A DNA stretch of 64,000 bases from Dryas octopetala (lineage: Eukaryota > Streptophyta > Magnoliopsida > Rosales > Rosaceae), in assembly GCA_963921425.1 (NCBI GenBank), contig OY992832.1, positions 9,486,001 through 9,550,000 of the forward strand, read 5' to 3'. A model generated the notes under the pieces. The model was not told the origin of the DNA. It worked only from the letters and a program-made list of their open reading frames with translations, and made no database searches. The translations under genes and the position numbers were made by a program. Positions 47,556 through 58,563 of the stretch are shown piece after piece; the first letter of the stretch is position 1, and each line of letters starts with the position of its first letter.

Positions 47556-48522
47556 GGGGAGGCGATTTTCGCACTCCACTTTCTCCATTTGCACTCTTTT
47601 TATTTTTTTAATTATTATTCATATATTTTATTACATGTATTGCCAAGTCTACCCTTTTGTTGCATTCTCTCTTCGTCAAACCAACCCAAGCTTTCTTCTG
47701 CATATATCAACTCTCTCCTTAAGTGTCCATATTGGTAATAAATCAACACATTTTTTGGTTTGATTTGCTACCAGATCTATTATATTAAGACCACCACCCC
47801 ACCATTGAAACTAGCAGTGTGAGTTTCCTTGGCTATATTCAAAACAATTGAGTATTCGGATGAATTCCTTCCCAAATAGTATCAGTTACAAAGCTACTCC
47901 AAAGTGGTGAAGACTTGTCAATTGTATTTACATGTTGGTAAAACCTTTTATTGATCAGATGTCTATCATGAGTAATGTCATTCGATAAAGAGTTATAAGC
48001 AATATAATTACTCATCCTTCGATTAGGATGTTGTTTCTCTTTCCTTTTTTTTGGTTGAAAATTTTTCATTTTTTTTCTTTCATTAAATGTAAAATAGAAA
48101 TGATTTGATATGGAAGTAATTCAATATATTAGCTGGTTTGGGTTGCAAAAGTCAAAGCAAGTGTGGGTATTGTTTCTCCTTTCCCAACAACTCTTTTTCT
48201 TTTCTCATTTATTTGGTTGCAGAGATCATAAATTTAAAGGGAATAAATTATCTTGGTCTATTGTTTTGAGAGCAGAGATAGAAAATAGGAGAAGAATATG
48301 AGCGGAACAAACAGTTTCTGAGTAAAGAGAGATGAAGAAGATAAGGAATCATAAATTTAATGTGTAAAAAAATGAGAAACCCTCAAAACAAATATATAGA
48401 TGTAGAGAAAAAATGTTTAAAAAGGGTAGATTTGAAAACACAAAAATAAAATGATGTGAAAAATAATTAAAAACTTATAAAAAATGCAAATAAAAAAAAA
48501 TAGAGTGCGAAAAGCGTCCCCC
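47556..48522. mobile_element. TIR transposon (~0.97 kb) with ~110-bp inverted repeats
   Basis: The left end starts GGGGAGGCGATTTTCGCACT and the reverse complement of the right end starts GGGGGACGCTTTTCGCACTC. Similarity continues inward through TTAATTATT and TCTACCCTTTT at about 100 bp. The long TIRs fit a Mutator-like or similar non-autonomous element; flanks are AT-rich and no exact target duplication could be fixed. The interior (about 47700-48380) has no recognised gene; a minus-strand frame at 47839-48069 could be captured sequence. It differs from the 22-nt-palindrome family: no RTTCGG arrays here. Confidence 0.7.
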
Positions 48523-49860
48523 ATAAAATAGTAGCATTTTCTAAAGCATCAAATATGATTTAGCAGATAAAAAGGATCGAAGCATAAAGGAGCATGAATG
48601 CATGATAATGCGCCTGTTTTAGGAAGGCATCTCTACCGAGACATGTGCATCATTGCATTGATTCGAATAAACAATTAAGGGATCAATGTCATAAACGTTG
48701 GGATTAACTGAGTCTTTATTTGTTTAGCAATATTATGATCGATTTTACCTTAAAATGCAGGTCTATATAGTGTCGGTCACATGATCGATCACCTATGACA
48801 ATGGATGATTGGATCAAGATCCAACGCATGAAATTCAACCGGGGCTCAAATTCTAATAAAGGGTCTTATTTTTTTTAGAAAAATAAAAAAATAAAAAATG
48901 TATGTGGGTGGTGGAAGAGCCGTGAACAAGCATTATGGAATTGAATGGTATTCATTTTACCACCAAAAAGAACGAAAAATATATGATAAAATGAAATTAA
49001 TGAATCATGAATGGGTGCATGGACTGCTGATGACCCATGATAGCAACATGTTTGTACTGAAACATATATATAATCAAAAAATAATAATCAAAAGAAAGTA
49101 GTGTTAATGCTAATAAATGGTAGTTAATAAATAATGAGATGAGGTTATGAATATAACTAACCCATAAAAAGGTTGATGATAGAAAATAGAAAGATTCCAC
49201 AAATAGGCATTTAAGAACAGTAAGCAGAGCAAGTACAGCCAGAATATATGTGTATTGCATAAAGTTATAAACACACACATATATATATATGGAAAAAGAA
49301 GAGTACGTGGAGACCTCAACACCGTCTGTTTGCCATAAAATTGTCGTTGTTGTTGTTGTTGTTGTTGACTTTGCTCTCTCTCTCTCTCTCTCTGTTAGCT
49401 GTTGTTGATCTTCTTGTTCTTGTTTGTTGTTTGAAGTTTTGAGCAACCATTTATCTTCCATTTCATTCCCTTTGGCTCTCTCTTTATCTGTTTTCTGTGT
49501 TTATCACTCGGTGATTGTTGTTGGTTTCTTCTGTTTCTGAGTATATATATCTTATTTGTTTATAACCCAAAAAAAGAAAAAGAAAGAAAGTGAAAAGCAG
49601 TAAGAGCAAGCAGTAGATTTGTTATAGTTTGAGCAACAGAGATTACAGAGCGCCATTTTTTTCGCCGGTTTTCTTGTGTTGTGACAAAGATAGATAGATT
49701 TACAGATAGACAGATAGACAGAGATACATAATATCCTTTGAGAAAACATAGGATTCTTTCTTTCTCTATTCACACCAAAAATATCTCTTTTCTTTTTTAT
49801 CATTTTTAGTGGATTCATTTGATCAATTCAAAGCACTTTCTTTGCCTTTGGAGAGAGGCC
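48523..49860 (+). promoter_or_regulatory. Upstream region and 5' leader of the YTH-domain gene
   Basis: AT-rich. Closer to the gene are a (TTG)n run at about 49344-49367 and a (CT)n run at 49373-49392, both typical of plant 5' leaders. A minus-strand frame overlapping these (48997-49461) owes its length to the repeats and is not taken as a gene. Confidence 0.4.
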
Positions 49861-52800
49861 ATGGCTGCACCTCAATTTCAACAACAACACCACCCTCTTC
49901 ACAACTGTAATCTTCTTCTTTCTTTTTTTCCTGTCTCTTTTTTTTGTTTAAAGAAGATGTTTGTGTTGTTTTGTTGATTGAGCCTTGACTCTGTAATTCT
50001 ATTTTCTATGATCAGCGGTTAAGCCAGAAGAAGATAAAGAAAAAGAAGCAAACCCAGATCTTCAATCCCCGGAATTCCTTCATTCCAATCTGGTATGATC
50101 CCATTCTTTCTTTTCATTTCATTTCACTTCACTTTCAATTCATAATTACTTGTCATTTATCATCTCCTCAATTCAACAATTACTTGGTTTTTAGGCTTAA
50201 AGCTTAAACTTGAAGGCTTAGATTCAATTACCATATTGTGATTGGAAAAGTTGTAATGTTTCTTTTTAAGATTCATATATCTAATTTGTGAATATGGGTG
50301 TGTTTGTGTGTATCTCAAGGCTCTTTGCAAGGATGGAAGCACATCCGATGCAGCATCATGTATATCAACAGCAGGAGATACAACTGCTAGTGTCAGAAAA
50401 AGTGATGCAGATGCAGATTATGAATCCATGGCTACTTATCCAACCGCCACCTATTACGGATACAGCTATCCAGGTTTGATTGCTGCAGCTTCTCGAATTA
50501 CGGTCCATGGTTCTTGTCCTATCATATCAGTACCTTAACATCTTAGTATTCACAGGTTATGATGTGGAAACCCAAGGATACTATGTTGGTGGAAGTGGGG
50601 TGGAGATGCAATACCCTGTAAGTTTTCCTTTATCTGTATACATCTGGATTCACATAGCTTGGATATTGGGAATTAGTTTATTGGTAGCTAACACAATTTG
50701 ACAAGTTATAACACATTGATCTTATAGTCACTATTGCTTCGTTTAGGTCATGCAACAAGCAGATAATGGCTCTTTTGTCTACTTGATGCCAGGATTTCAG
50801 CCTGGCTATGATCCTTACACGCAGTACCTGCCCATAACTACAATCGGTAGTGATGGACAATATGTCGGTCAACAGATGTATCCCCCATTGAGCCCCGTGT
50901 ACCAATCACCTATGGCTTCCCCTGGATATATGTCCTCTCCTCTTCCTTTTGGAGAGTTGGTCCCATCACCCTACATGTGGGATCCATCTCTTCTTGTTGG
51001 AGATGGAACATTTGGAAATGCCTACAATGGAGTTTTAGAAACACCAGTCTCTAAATCTAGTTTATCATCCCCTAGCCAAACTCGTTCTCCTCCACTCTCT
51101 AAATCCTTTAGGCCTTCAGACCTCAGCAAACTTCAGACAAAATCAGTGAACAAGGTAGAGTATCATTTCTTTCTGCTGGTGCCATTATGTCCTCATCTTG
51201 GGCAATTTTAATGATGTTTTCTACTGATCTTCAGGCCTCACTCCGTAGCCCGAATCTCCAATCAGAAGCACTAGCCAAAGGCTACTTTTCTGTTCCAAAG
51301 TTTCCAGTATATAACCAAGGGACTGGTGGTTTGCTCTATCCGAACAATCCGGTAACCTTAAAAGCAAATCCAAAGGGTTGGAGTGGCCCTGAGAAGTTGA
51401 AAACAAGAAGTAAGGCTAATGGTGTTAGAGATACTAATTTGTTCAATGAAAAGAGCCACGGTCCCAGAACAACCAATCCTAAAGGGGCATTGGTGTCTGG
51501 AGCTCACAAAGAGAATGGAAAGTGTGAAAGCATAACCTCTGTGATCAAGAAGGATCAGTATAACCTCCCTGACTTTCCAACCAAATATGAGCATGCACTT
51601 TTCTTTATTATCAAATCTTACAGTGAAGATGATATTCATAAGAGCATCAAGTACAACGTGTGGGCTAGTACTCCTAATGGGAATAAGAGGCTGGACAATG
51701 CATATCAAGATGCACAAGAGAAGGCGGCACAGAAAGGCTGCAAGTGTCCTGTGTTCCTTTTCTTTTCGGTATGCTCTATAATTTTGACCATAGTTTTGCT
51801 GCAGGAGTTTCCAATTGCACATTTATAGGCTTTTGGTCTCTGAAATGAGCGACTAATGCCTTCTTTTTTCTTTTCTCTACTTTGTACCATGTTTCAGGTC
51901 AATGCAAGCGGTCAGTTTTGTGGAGTAGCTGAGATGACTGGTCGTGTTGACTTTAATAAGAACATGGATTTCTGGCAACAGGACAAGTGGAATGGTTATT
52001 TCCCAGTCAAGTGGCATATCATAAAAGATGTCCCAAACCCACAATTACGACATATAATACTTGAGAATAATGAGAACAAGCCTGTGACCAACAGTAGAGA
52101 CACTCAGGAGGTGTGCATAAGCAACTAGTTGTCAAGCATTGCTTGCTTTATTATGTTGTCTTTTATTTTTCAGTCAGTATAAACACCCATATAATCTGCG
52201 TTTGTCTCGTATTTCCAGGTGAAATTCCTTCCGGGTGTTGAAATGTTGAACATTTTCAAAAATCATGTGTCAAAGACATCAATATTGGATGACTTTGATT
52301 TCTACGAAAGCCGCCAGAAAGTGATGCAAGAGAAGAGGATCAGGCAGTCTACACCTTACTTTGATATGCAGGTTTGCCACTTCTCTTCCTTTCTTTCCAC
52401 TCTTTTCTGTTAAGTAAATTGTTTTATAGTTTTCTAATGTTATCCACATGTTTAGGTGAATGCATGTAATTCTAGGACCATGTAGGCTTTATTGGGGGTT
52501 GGAGAGGATCTGGCAACCCTGTGTTGTCAAGATCGATGACAACCGCAGTTGGTGGAGTTGTTAATGTTAAGATTTGAAAGATGATTCTCTTTGATTAGAA
52601 AATGATCAAGAATAAAGCAGGGTTCCTTATTCAAGTAACAAAGTGAGGAGAGCGTTGTGCCATGTGCCATTGAAATTTTTGAAATAGGGAGTGACTTTAT
52701 TCTATTCTTTTGGATAGGATAAGATAACCACTGCAATTTCTTTATGTTTGTTTTAAACTTTTCTAAGACACTTTGTGCATACTTGTCCCTCTTGGAATGT

Positions 52801-52867
52801 TGAGCTGAGGTTGTTATTTATGTTGTTGCAGCAGAAAATAGATGAATTAAGTATCAGTGCTGAGTAG
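49861..52867 (+). CDS. ECT8: YTH-domain m6A RNA reader (ECT family, 560 aa)
   Basis: Nine exons: 49861-49906, 50016-50092, 50320-50473, 50556-50617, 50747-51154, 51235-51768, 51898-52110, 52219-52371 and 52832-52867. All junctions keep frame, giving 560 residues. The N-terminal ~360 residues are low-complexity and Tyr/Pro/Gln/Ser-rich, as in ECT proteins, where this part promotes condensates and partner binding. The YTH domain spans about 366-505: [28 protein letters not shown] (Trp392), DFWQQDKW (Trp453, Trp458) and the [15 protein letters not shown] stretch. These tryptophans match the aromatic cage that binds N6-methyladenosine. The role is a cytoplasmic reader controlling mRNA stability or translation. 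Subfamily assignment rests on sequence feel and on its nitrobindin and NUA neighbours, which flank ECT8 in Arabidopsis. The last exon is only 12 codons, with a CAGCAG tandem acceptor. Confidence 0.92.
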
Positions 52868-53867
52868 GGGCCACAGGTTAGAGGCAAAGTGAAGGTATGA
52901 GGGAGATATGAGCATGTGACAGATTATACACCAGAAAACAGCAGCCGGATTGAGAAGCAGTTGAAATGTGTATATGCAGCTGAAAGCCAAGGGGAGAAAA
53001 GTGAAGATGTATTGTGGTTTTCAATCAAATAGAGATATGAAATGTTTGGCTTAGCTTTCAAGGCAGTTTATTTATGAACCCTAGAGCTTAGAAGCACCCA
53101 CTGGTTGATATGGTTATGGAATCCAAGTCCTCTCTCCACTTTGCCTACTTACATTAGTTTTGTCTTTCAGCATAAAAAATGTATTTGGTTCTTGTCTCTG
53201 TCTCCCAACCCTCCCTCCTCTTTCCGTGATATTCACAAATGTAATTGTAAAAAGAAAAATGGTGGTAGTTCAATTTCTTAACAGATCTCGGAGTGGGAGA
53301 ATAATTAGCTTGTTTCCTTTGTGGTTTTTTTTTTTTTTTTTTTTTTTCTGAAAGTGTTGCCTGGCTTGTAGAGCAGGTCATGTATATGCAGAATGACACC
53401 AAGAAATAATAATCCTCTTTCACCTTTCACTGTTTGGGTTGCCTGAGTTTCTAGTGTTTTAAGTCCTGGTCTTTTGTCTTTTAGCTCCAACTGCAATTAC
53501 TTTTCACTGCATTTTGGAATAATGCCGAAGCATCATTAAATCCTTTTAACGTTGCAAACTTTAGAATTTAGATGAGTTGATTTATTATTAAGGAGTGTAA
53601 AGTAAACTTATTAGTCACTCTTATTTCTTTAAGAAATGAAAACTAACTTTAATTCTTGTATTTAAAACTTTTATTTTAATTGATGAATAGATCAATCCCT
53701 TAGTTGTTGCAGCTCTTGTTTGTGTCCATATTGCAACTCTTAATTTCCCACTCAAGAATGACGGTGGGTAGACCAGAAGCTCAAAGACATTCGCCCCAAA
53801 ATCTCCAAATCCATACTACCTATCTAGTATCTAGTACCAATTTCCTCATAGCACAAACATAAAATAA
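52868..53867. other. 3' flank of the YTH gene and intergenic DNA
   Basis: 52868-53200 is probably the 3' untranslated region. A long T-run lies at about 53327-53347. At 53837-53867 a ~31-base sequence (CAATTTCCTCATAGCACAAA and on) recurs just beyond the far end of the next transposon. Confidence 0.5.
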
Positions 53868-54294
53868 GAGAGCTGTTATTTGCAAACCCTCAAATTTTTT
53901 TTTTGTACACCCCTAACAACCTAATTTATGAATTTACCTAATTGACAAAAAGAGAAATGACCAAAAAAGATAACCTTTATTATTTGAAAAAAAAAAACTC
54001 TCTTTACACACCCAACCCAACACTCTTACACACCCCACCCAATACTTTTAAACCTCAGCCAAAATAATCCTAAAACTCTCATTGCACACCCCCTCTCATA
54101 ACCTCATCTCTTCATCTTTCCTCCATTAAACCCTAAGTTTTCTCTCTTGGTCACATATAGGGAATAATATTGTAGAAATACATATTAATTTTCATGAATA
54201 GAGCATTCACTCGTCCCTTATTCGCCTTCAGACGAGGTATGATAGTAATTTTTTGTGTTTTTTTTTCGTGTTTTTCATTTTTTGTTCGCGGTTC

Positions 54295-54616
54295 GTTCGG
54301 CGAACCAGTACCGAACTTTTCTCAATTGTTCGACAGATGGGTACCAAACACAACTAATATATTTGGTGGTTACCTGTCGAATGAAAATTACAAAAAAAAT
54401 TAAAAAATCCATTCGGTGACTGTTCGCCGAATAAACTTATAAATTTCGACAGCAATTTACCGAAAGTTTTACATATATTCGGAAGACATCTGTCGAATGA
54501 AGTATTTTCTTTACGTAAAATCGATCTTGTTCGGTAGTCAACTGTCAAATGAAGGTTATTTGTTCGGCAGATTACTACCGAACAGATTCATTTCGTTCGA
54601 TAACCTTCTACCGAAC
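54295..54616. repeat. Left subterminal array of nine 22-nt palindrome units
   Basis: Nine units, each exactly 22 nt, fit RTTCGG-N10-CCGAAY or close variants (right halves TCGAAT, TCAAAT or CCAAAC). The first is at 54295-54316 and the last at 54595-54616. The 10-nt centres differ freely while the half-site geometry is constant. Confidence 0.88.
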
Positions 54617-54987
54617 ATACTGTTTTAACATCATTTTTATGTTTTATGTGTAGGATGATGAACAATATGAATAATATGGTGGTGTTTCTACTCAAAACAG
54701 CAAGGTTGAGGACTACATTAGGGTTGAGGTCGAGGTCGAGGTCAAGGTTTTCGAATACTCACATGACTATAGTAATGAATTCACAACAAATGAGGTATGA
54801 ATTTGTTGGTTGGGAAATATATGTTGTAAATGTAGTTCACATAAATAATTATTTGGATATTTTTTTTGCATGAACCTAAGTATTTCACATAAATAATTAG
54901 GTAGTTCAATTATATAAATTAACCATAGTATTTGACATAAATAAAACCTTATCTAGTTACACAAACTACAAAACTATCAACGCATAA

Positions 54988-56954
54988 TCATTGGCAGGGA
55001 CGCCGTCTCGAACCGCGTTGGTATGTCATAGTGTCATGCAAGTGCGTTCTCTGTAAAATATGTTGCAAACTCTGAACCGATTGATAGAGGTGAGTAGGAC
55101 GTGTGATAGCAACTTCTTCGCCCATGTCAATAATCGGCTGGGTAATCCGTAGCATACGAGTCTCGCGCTCCTAAAAGCCAAAATATGCCAACATTAGCAG
55201 ATGCAGTCGGACAATGAGAAAATTTATTGTGTAAATTTACGTACCTGATAGTATGCAATATCCGATGTGGCGTGTGGGTCAAATGCACCTCTGCGAGTAG
55301 GGTTGTGAACGATTGGATGTGATATAGCGATGAACCAATCAATGTACCCTCTCACCGGTATACTGCGCGCCTCCTCAGACAACACGTGATTCCCTCATGC
55401 CTCCCACATACCAGCTAAATAATTATATATGGGTCTGTACGAGTGCGTATTCAAACCTCGAACCCCCTGAAAAACCGCACGTGGTGCAGGAGGGATAGTT
55501 TGTACCCTCCCAAACTGTCTAAGTACTCTCTCGGGACAATAAGGCTCAACAACATCAAAACACCTTATCATCCATGTGAAGAATGCTATAGCTGGCAATG
55601 AATGTGCTTGTCTTTGAGATTTGTATGGTTCCCAAATAACCTGAAAAAAAAAAAAAACAATAATATTATATAGTTGAAAACATTAACATAATAATATAAT
55701 CCTAAATTTATAAAAAGAATTCTAAATTACAAATATACCTCGTCAGCCGACAAAACATCAAGTCGTTGCCGTATTCTTGCACTGCTTCAAGATCACTGCC
55801 ATTATCCTGCCTTGGAGTCCAGCGGAGCGCACGAGGTGAATTCTCGAAATAATTCATATCGTATGATGGACCGAAAATGGTGTGCATGTGCTCGTACATC
55901 CAAGCCTCTATCAGTGTCATATATCCGCCGATTTGCTTAATACCAGCTCGAGAGGCAAATCCAAACTGCATAAACAACCATGCTAGGCATCCAGCGCTCC
56001 ATGCATAATGGCTAACGGTGTCTAGATCAGTGAGCAGTCAGAGATATTGGACTTGTAACCTTGTGCCAGTCTTATCTACAAACAGAGTACAACCCAATAA
56101 ATACAACAGATACGCTCAAGCTGCACATTGGATTTCATGCTCAGAGTCGCCATCAGTGACATCACTAAAGCACGTATGTAACCACTATAATCGTACGTAC
56201 TCACCACCAAAGTCCATCAACTGCTCTGATGCATGATCCCCACTAACTCCTAAAAATGCAGTTAGTAGATATTCAGAATCAATGTTATCCTCAACAAGTG
56301 TAGCCACTGGTGCACCACCAACCGAAATGCTTAAAATGTTGGTTACATCATCTAGTGTGATGGTCATTTCACCAAAAGGTAGGTCGAATGTATTGGTCTC
56401 CAGATGCCACTTCTCAATAAAAGCGGACACCAACACTTTATCAATCGTACGGTAAGAACACTGAACCAGTGATGTCAACCCATAATTAATAACATATCAT
56501 TTCAACCGGTCATTATCTGTTCTGACCCACAACTTCCACTCACGAAGCTTGGTGGTTTTGGACATGCACCTTAAAGGATCTCGTTCCTAATTCAAACATA
56601 ACCAAAAAAATTCACTCATTATTATTGCAAGTTACACAAGCATATAATACCAACTGTTAAAGATCATACCTCGTTGTTCCAAATGGTAGCAGTTACGTGA
56701 GTTCCATAACTCCTCAACAGGGACGTGTCAATGGGACCTCCAAGGAAAGGCTCAACAAGCTTGTTCGGATTATCCTCATTATAATCCTCAACCTGAACCT
56801 CAGCTTGTTCAGGAACTTCCTCACGACTAGCTCGTGCTTGTACTAGCCTTCTTCGCCCAGAAGCTGTGGGTCGTGTTTTGTGCACATCATCGACAACATC
56901 GGGAACTTCCCCTCTAGATGAAGATGCACCACGTCTTCCTCTTCTTCTGTCCAT
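54988..56954 (-). pseudogene. Decayed plant-mobile-domain (MAIN-like / PP7-long-form-like) gene
   Basis: Exon 1 (56954-56670) reads MDRRRGRRGASSSRGEVPDV and leads to LVEPFLGGPIDTSLLRSYGT. Exon 2 starts at 56586 and includes LREWKLW, then DLPFGEMTITLDDVTNILSI. Later exons give AYLLYLLGCTLFVDKTGT, GGYMTLIEAWMYEHMHTIFG and, from 55640, VIWEPYK to a C-terminal part ending near 54988. This order of blocks is the PMD fold (PF10536) known in MAIN/MAIL proteins and in transposons. Premature TGA codons occur at 56497-56499, 56116-56118, 56038-56040 and 55395-55397, and a 1-base frame change lies near 55770. Not translatable as a full protein; some internal splice sites remain uncertain. Confidence 0.8.
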
Positions 56955-57043
56955 CCTATATTTTCAAATAAGAAATTGAAAATTGTTTTAGCAAATATGA
57001 GATTTTTCAAAAGGTTTAAAAAAAAAAAAATTCAACACAGGTG

Positions 57044-57217
57044 GTTCGGCAGGTAACCACCGAACCATTGTTCATTGTTCGGCAGTTGGTTGTCGAACCA
57101 AGTAGCAACTGTTCGGCAGATGGCTGTCGAACCAATATGAATTGTTCGATAGTGATCTGTCGAACCAAAATAGTAAAATCCAAAATTTTTAATTCGTTCG
57201 GCAAACCAATGCCGAAC
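57044..57217. repeat. Right subterminal array of five 22-nt palindrome units
   Basis: Five units, each exactly 22 nt. Three begin GTTCGGCAG; right halves are CCGAAC or TCGAAC. The first is at 57044-57065 and the last at 57196-57217. The array sits just upstream of the PMD gene's start, so it could also act in that gene's promoter. Confidence 0.9.
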
Positions 57218-57826
57218 GAGCTGCGAAATCAGAAAAAAAAAAAAAAAAAAAAAAAAAAACCTCAAAAGTCCTCACTACAAATCATCTCAAACAGACGAAA
57301 ATGGTATTTGGGATGGATTAACTAATTGAAATTAGATAAAAAAGTATTAGATTTACATTTAAATAAACAAGAGAAATTTAGGTTATGGGAAAACTCACTT
57401 CTAGTGGCTGTGGTGGGGATAGGGGTGGCAGAAATTGGATGAGCCACTACTGGAGTTCACAACGGCACTAACGACGGCGATGACTGCGGTGATGAAGCCA
57501 GTGGTGAGTGTCGGCAATGGTGGGTTTAAGAACCGGTGGGGTGTGAAGTTGGGTGTGTGCAATGTGGTTGGTTGGTTGGTTGTGAGGTGAGATGGGGTGG
57601 GGTGGGGTAGGGAAGGTGTGTAGTGTAGATGTGTTTGTGGGGGTATGTAATGTTTGGATTTAGAGGGTGTGTAAGGAGAAATTTAAACATATTAGTGAGA
57701 TTTGGGTATTTTGGTCATAACAGGGGTGTGTCAAAAAGAAATTTTATGTTCGAAAAACTAGTAAGGGATGTGTAGGAGAAAAGTGTGTGCAAAAAGAAAT
57801 TTAAGGATGTGCAAATAGCAACTTTC

Positions 57827-58563
57827 TAAAATAAATCCAATTTCCTCATGGCACAAACTTAAGATAAATCCCAGTGACTAAGTTTCCACCACGATCACTT
57901 GGTAGGCATCGCCAACAATAACACCATTCTCTCACTCGTTAATCGCATAACCTGCACTGTAAAAGAAATGGCTCTCTCTAAAGTGATGGTGAAGAACAAT
58001 AGCAAGAAGAAAAGGTATGGTACTACTTTAATCAACATCATAGAAGGCCCATTTTAGATCTGTCTCAAACAGCGAACACATCAAAGAATACATCAAAGTA
58101 TGGAGATATTTATTTACAATTTTCTGCATCAGTTTCTTTAAAACTTTCTTTCTCATATTACAATTCATGTAGTTAGTTGAATGTTTGCGATTGAGTCCCA
58201 ACTCAAAAAAAATTTTTAACCTATTTTTAGAGAAAACAATTTCCTTTTTGTGATGATGTGAGACAACATGTTTTTACAAGTGACACATGCTCGACACAAT
58301 GGGCATATACAAACGTAAATTGATTTTTTTTTTTTTCTTCAAAAGTTTGCAGGGGCCATGGCCCCTTTTAGTCCTTTCTATGTTCCCCAACTCCCCCCCT
58401 GCCTCAAAACGCCTAAATCTTTCGAGGACATCATAAACTGTGACGCCACATTTAACGCTAAAGGTTTAAAAAAAATTAAAAAAAGCCGAGCCCTAAAGCT
58501 CATTTAAAAGACCGAGGGGGGCAAAGTGCACAACTGGTGCAGCTGATCTTTTGTGATTTTGTC
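57827..58563. other. Right flank of the transposon and NUA 3' flank
   Basis: 57836-57867 repeats the ~31-base sequence found at 53837-53867. 57968-58014 could be a first coding exon (MALSKVMVKNNSKKK, then a GT donor), but nothing downstream continues it. 58300-58563 probably includes the NUA 3' untranslated region. Confidence 0.4.
57968..58014 (+). pseudogene. Possible orphan first exon
   Basis: ATG in a good context, 15 codons of basic sequence (MALSKVMVKNNSKKK) and a GGTATGG donor, preceded by a leader-like stretch. No later exon was found before the convergent NUA gene. It may be a truncated gene fragment cut off by rearrangement at the transposon. Weak. Confidence 0.2.

Larger units (their letters stand above)
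53868..57826 (-). mobile_element. 3.96-kb TIR transposon carrying a plant-mobile-domain (PMD) gene
   Basis: The left end is GAGAGCTGTTATTTGC and the right end, reverse complemented, is GAAAGTTGCTATTTGC; similarity continues into an ATTTTTTTTTGTACACCCC-like block. TAAAATAA at 53860-53867 and 57827-57834 is the target duplication (8 bp as seen). Inside are the decayed PMD gene on the minus strand and two subterminal arrays of the 22-nt palindrome (54295-54616 and 57044-57217). The ends share a G(C/T)TATTTG core with the 880-bp element in the ICDH intron (GCCGCTATTTGG). No MuDR-type transposase frame was seen, so if this is Mutator-like it depends on another element. Confidence 0.82.

Noticed and set aside
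48997..49461. Minus-strand 154-aa frame upstream of the YTH gene
   Set aside because: Length comes from (TTG)n and (CT)n leader repeats; no domain; lies in the expected 5' leader and promoter.
55395..56478. Several separate small genes on the minus strand
   Set aside because: Together they are exons of one decayed PMD gene interrupted by stop codons.
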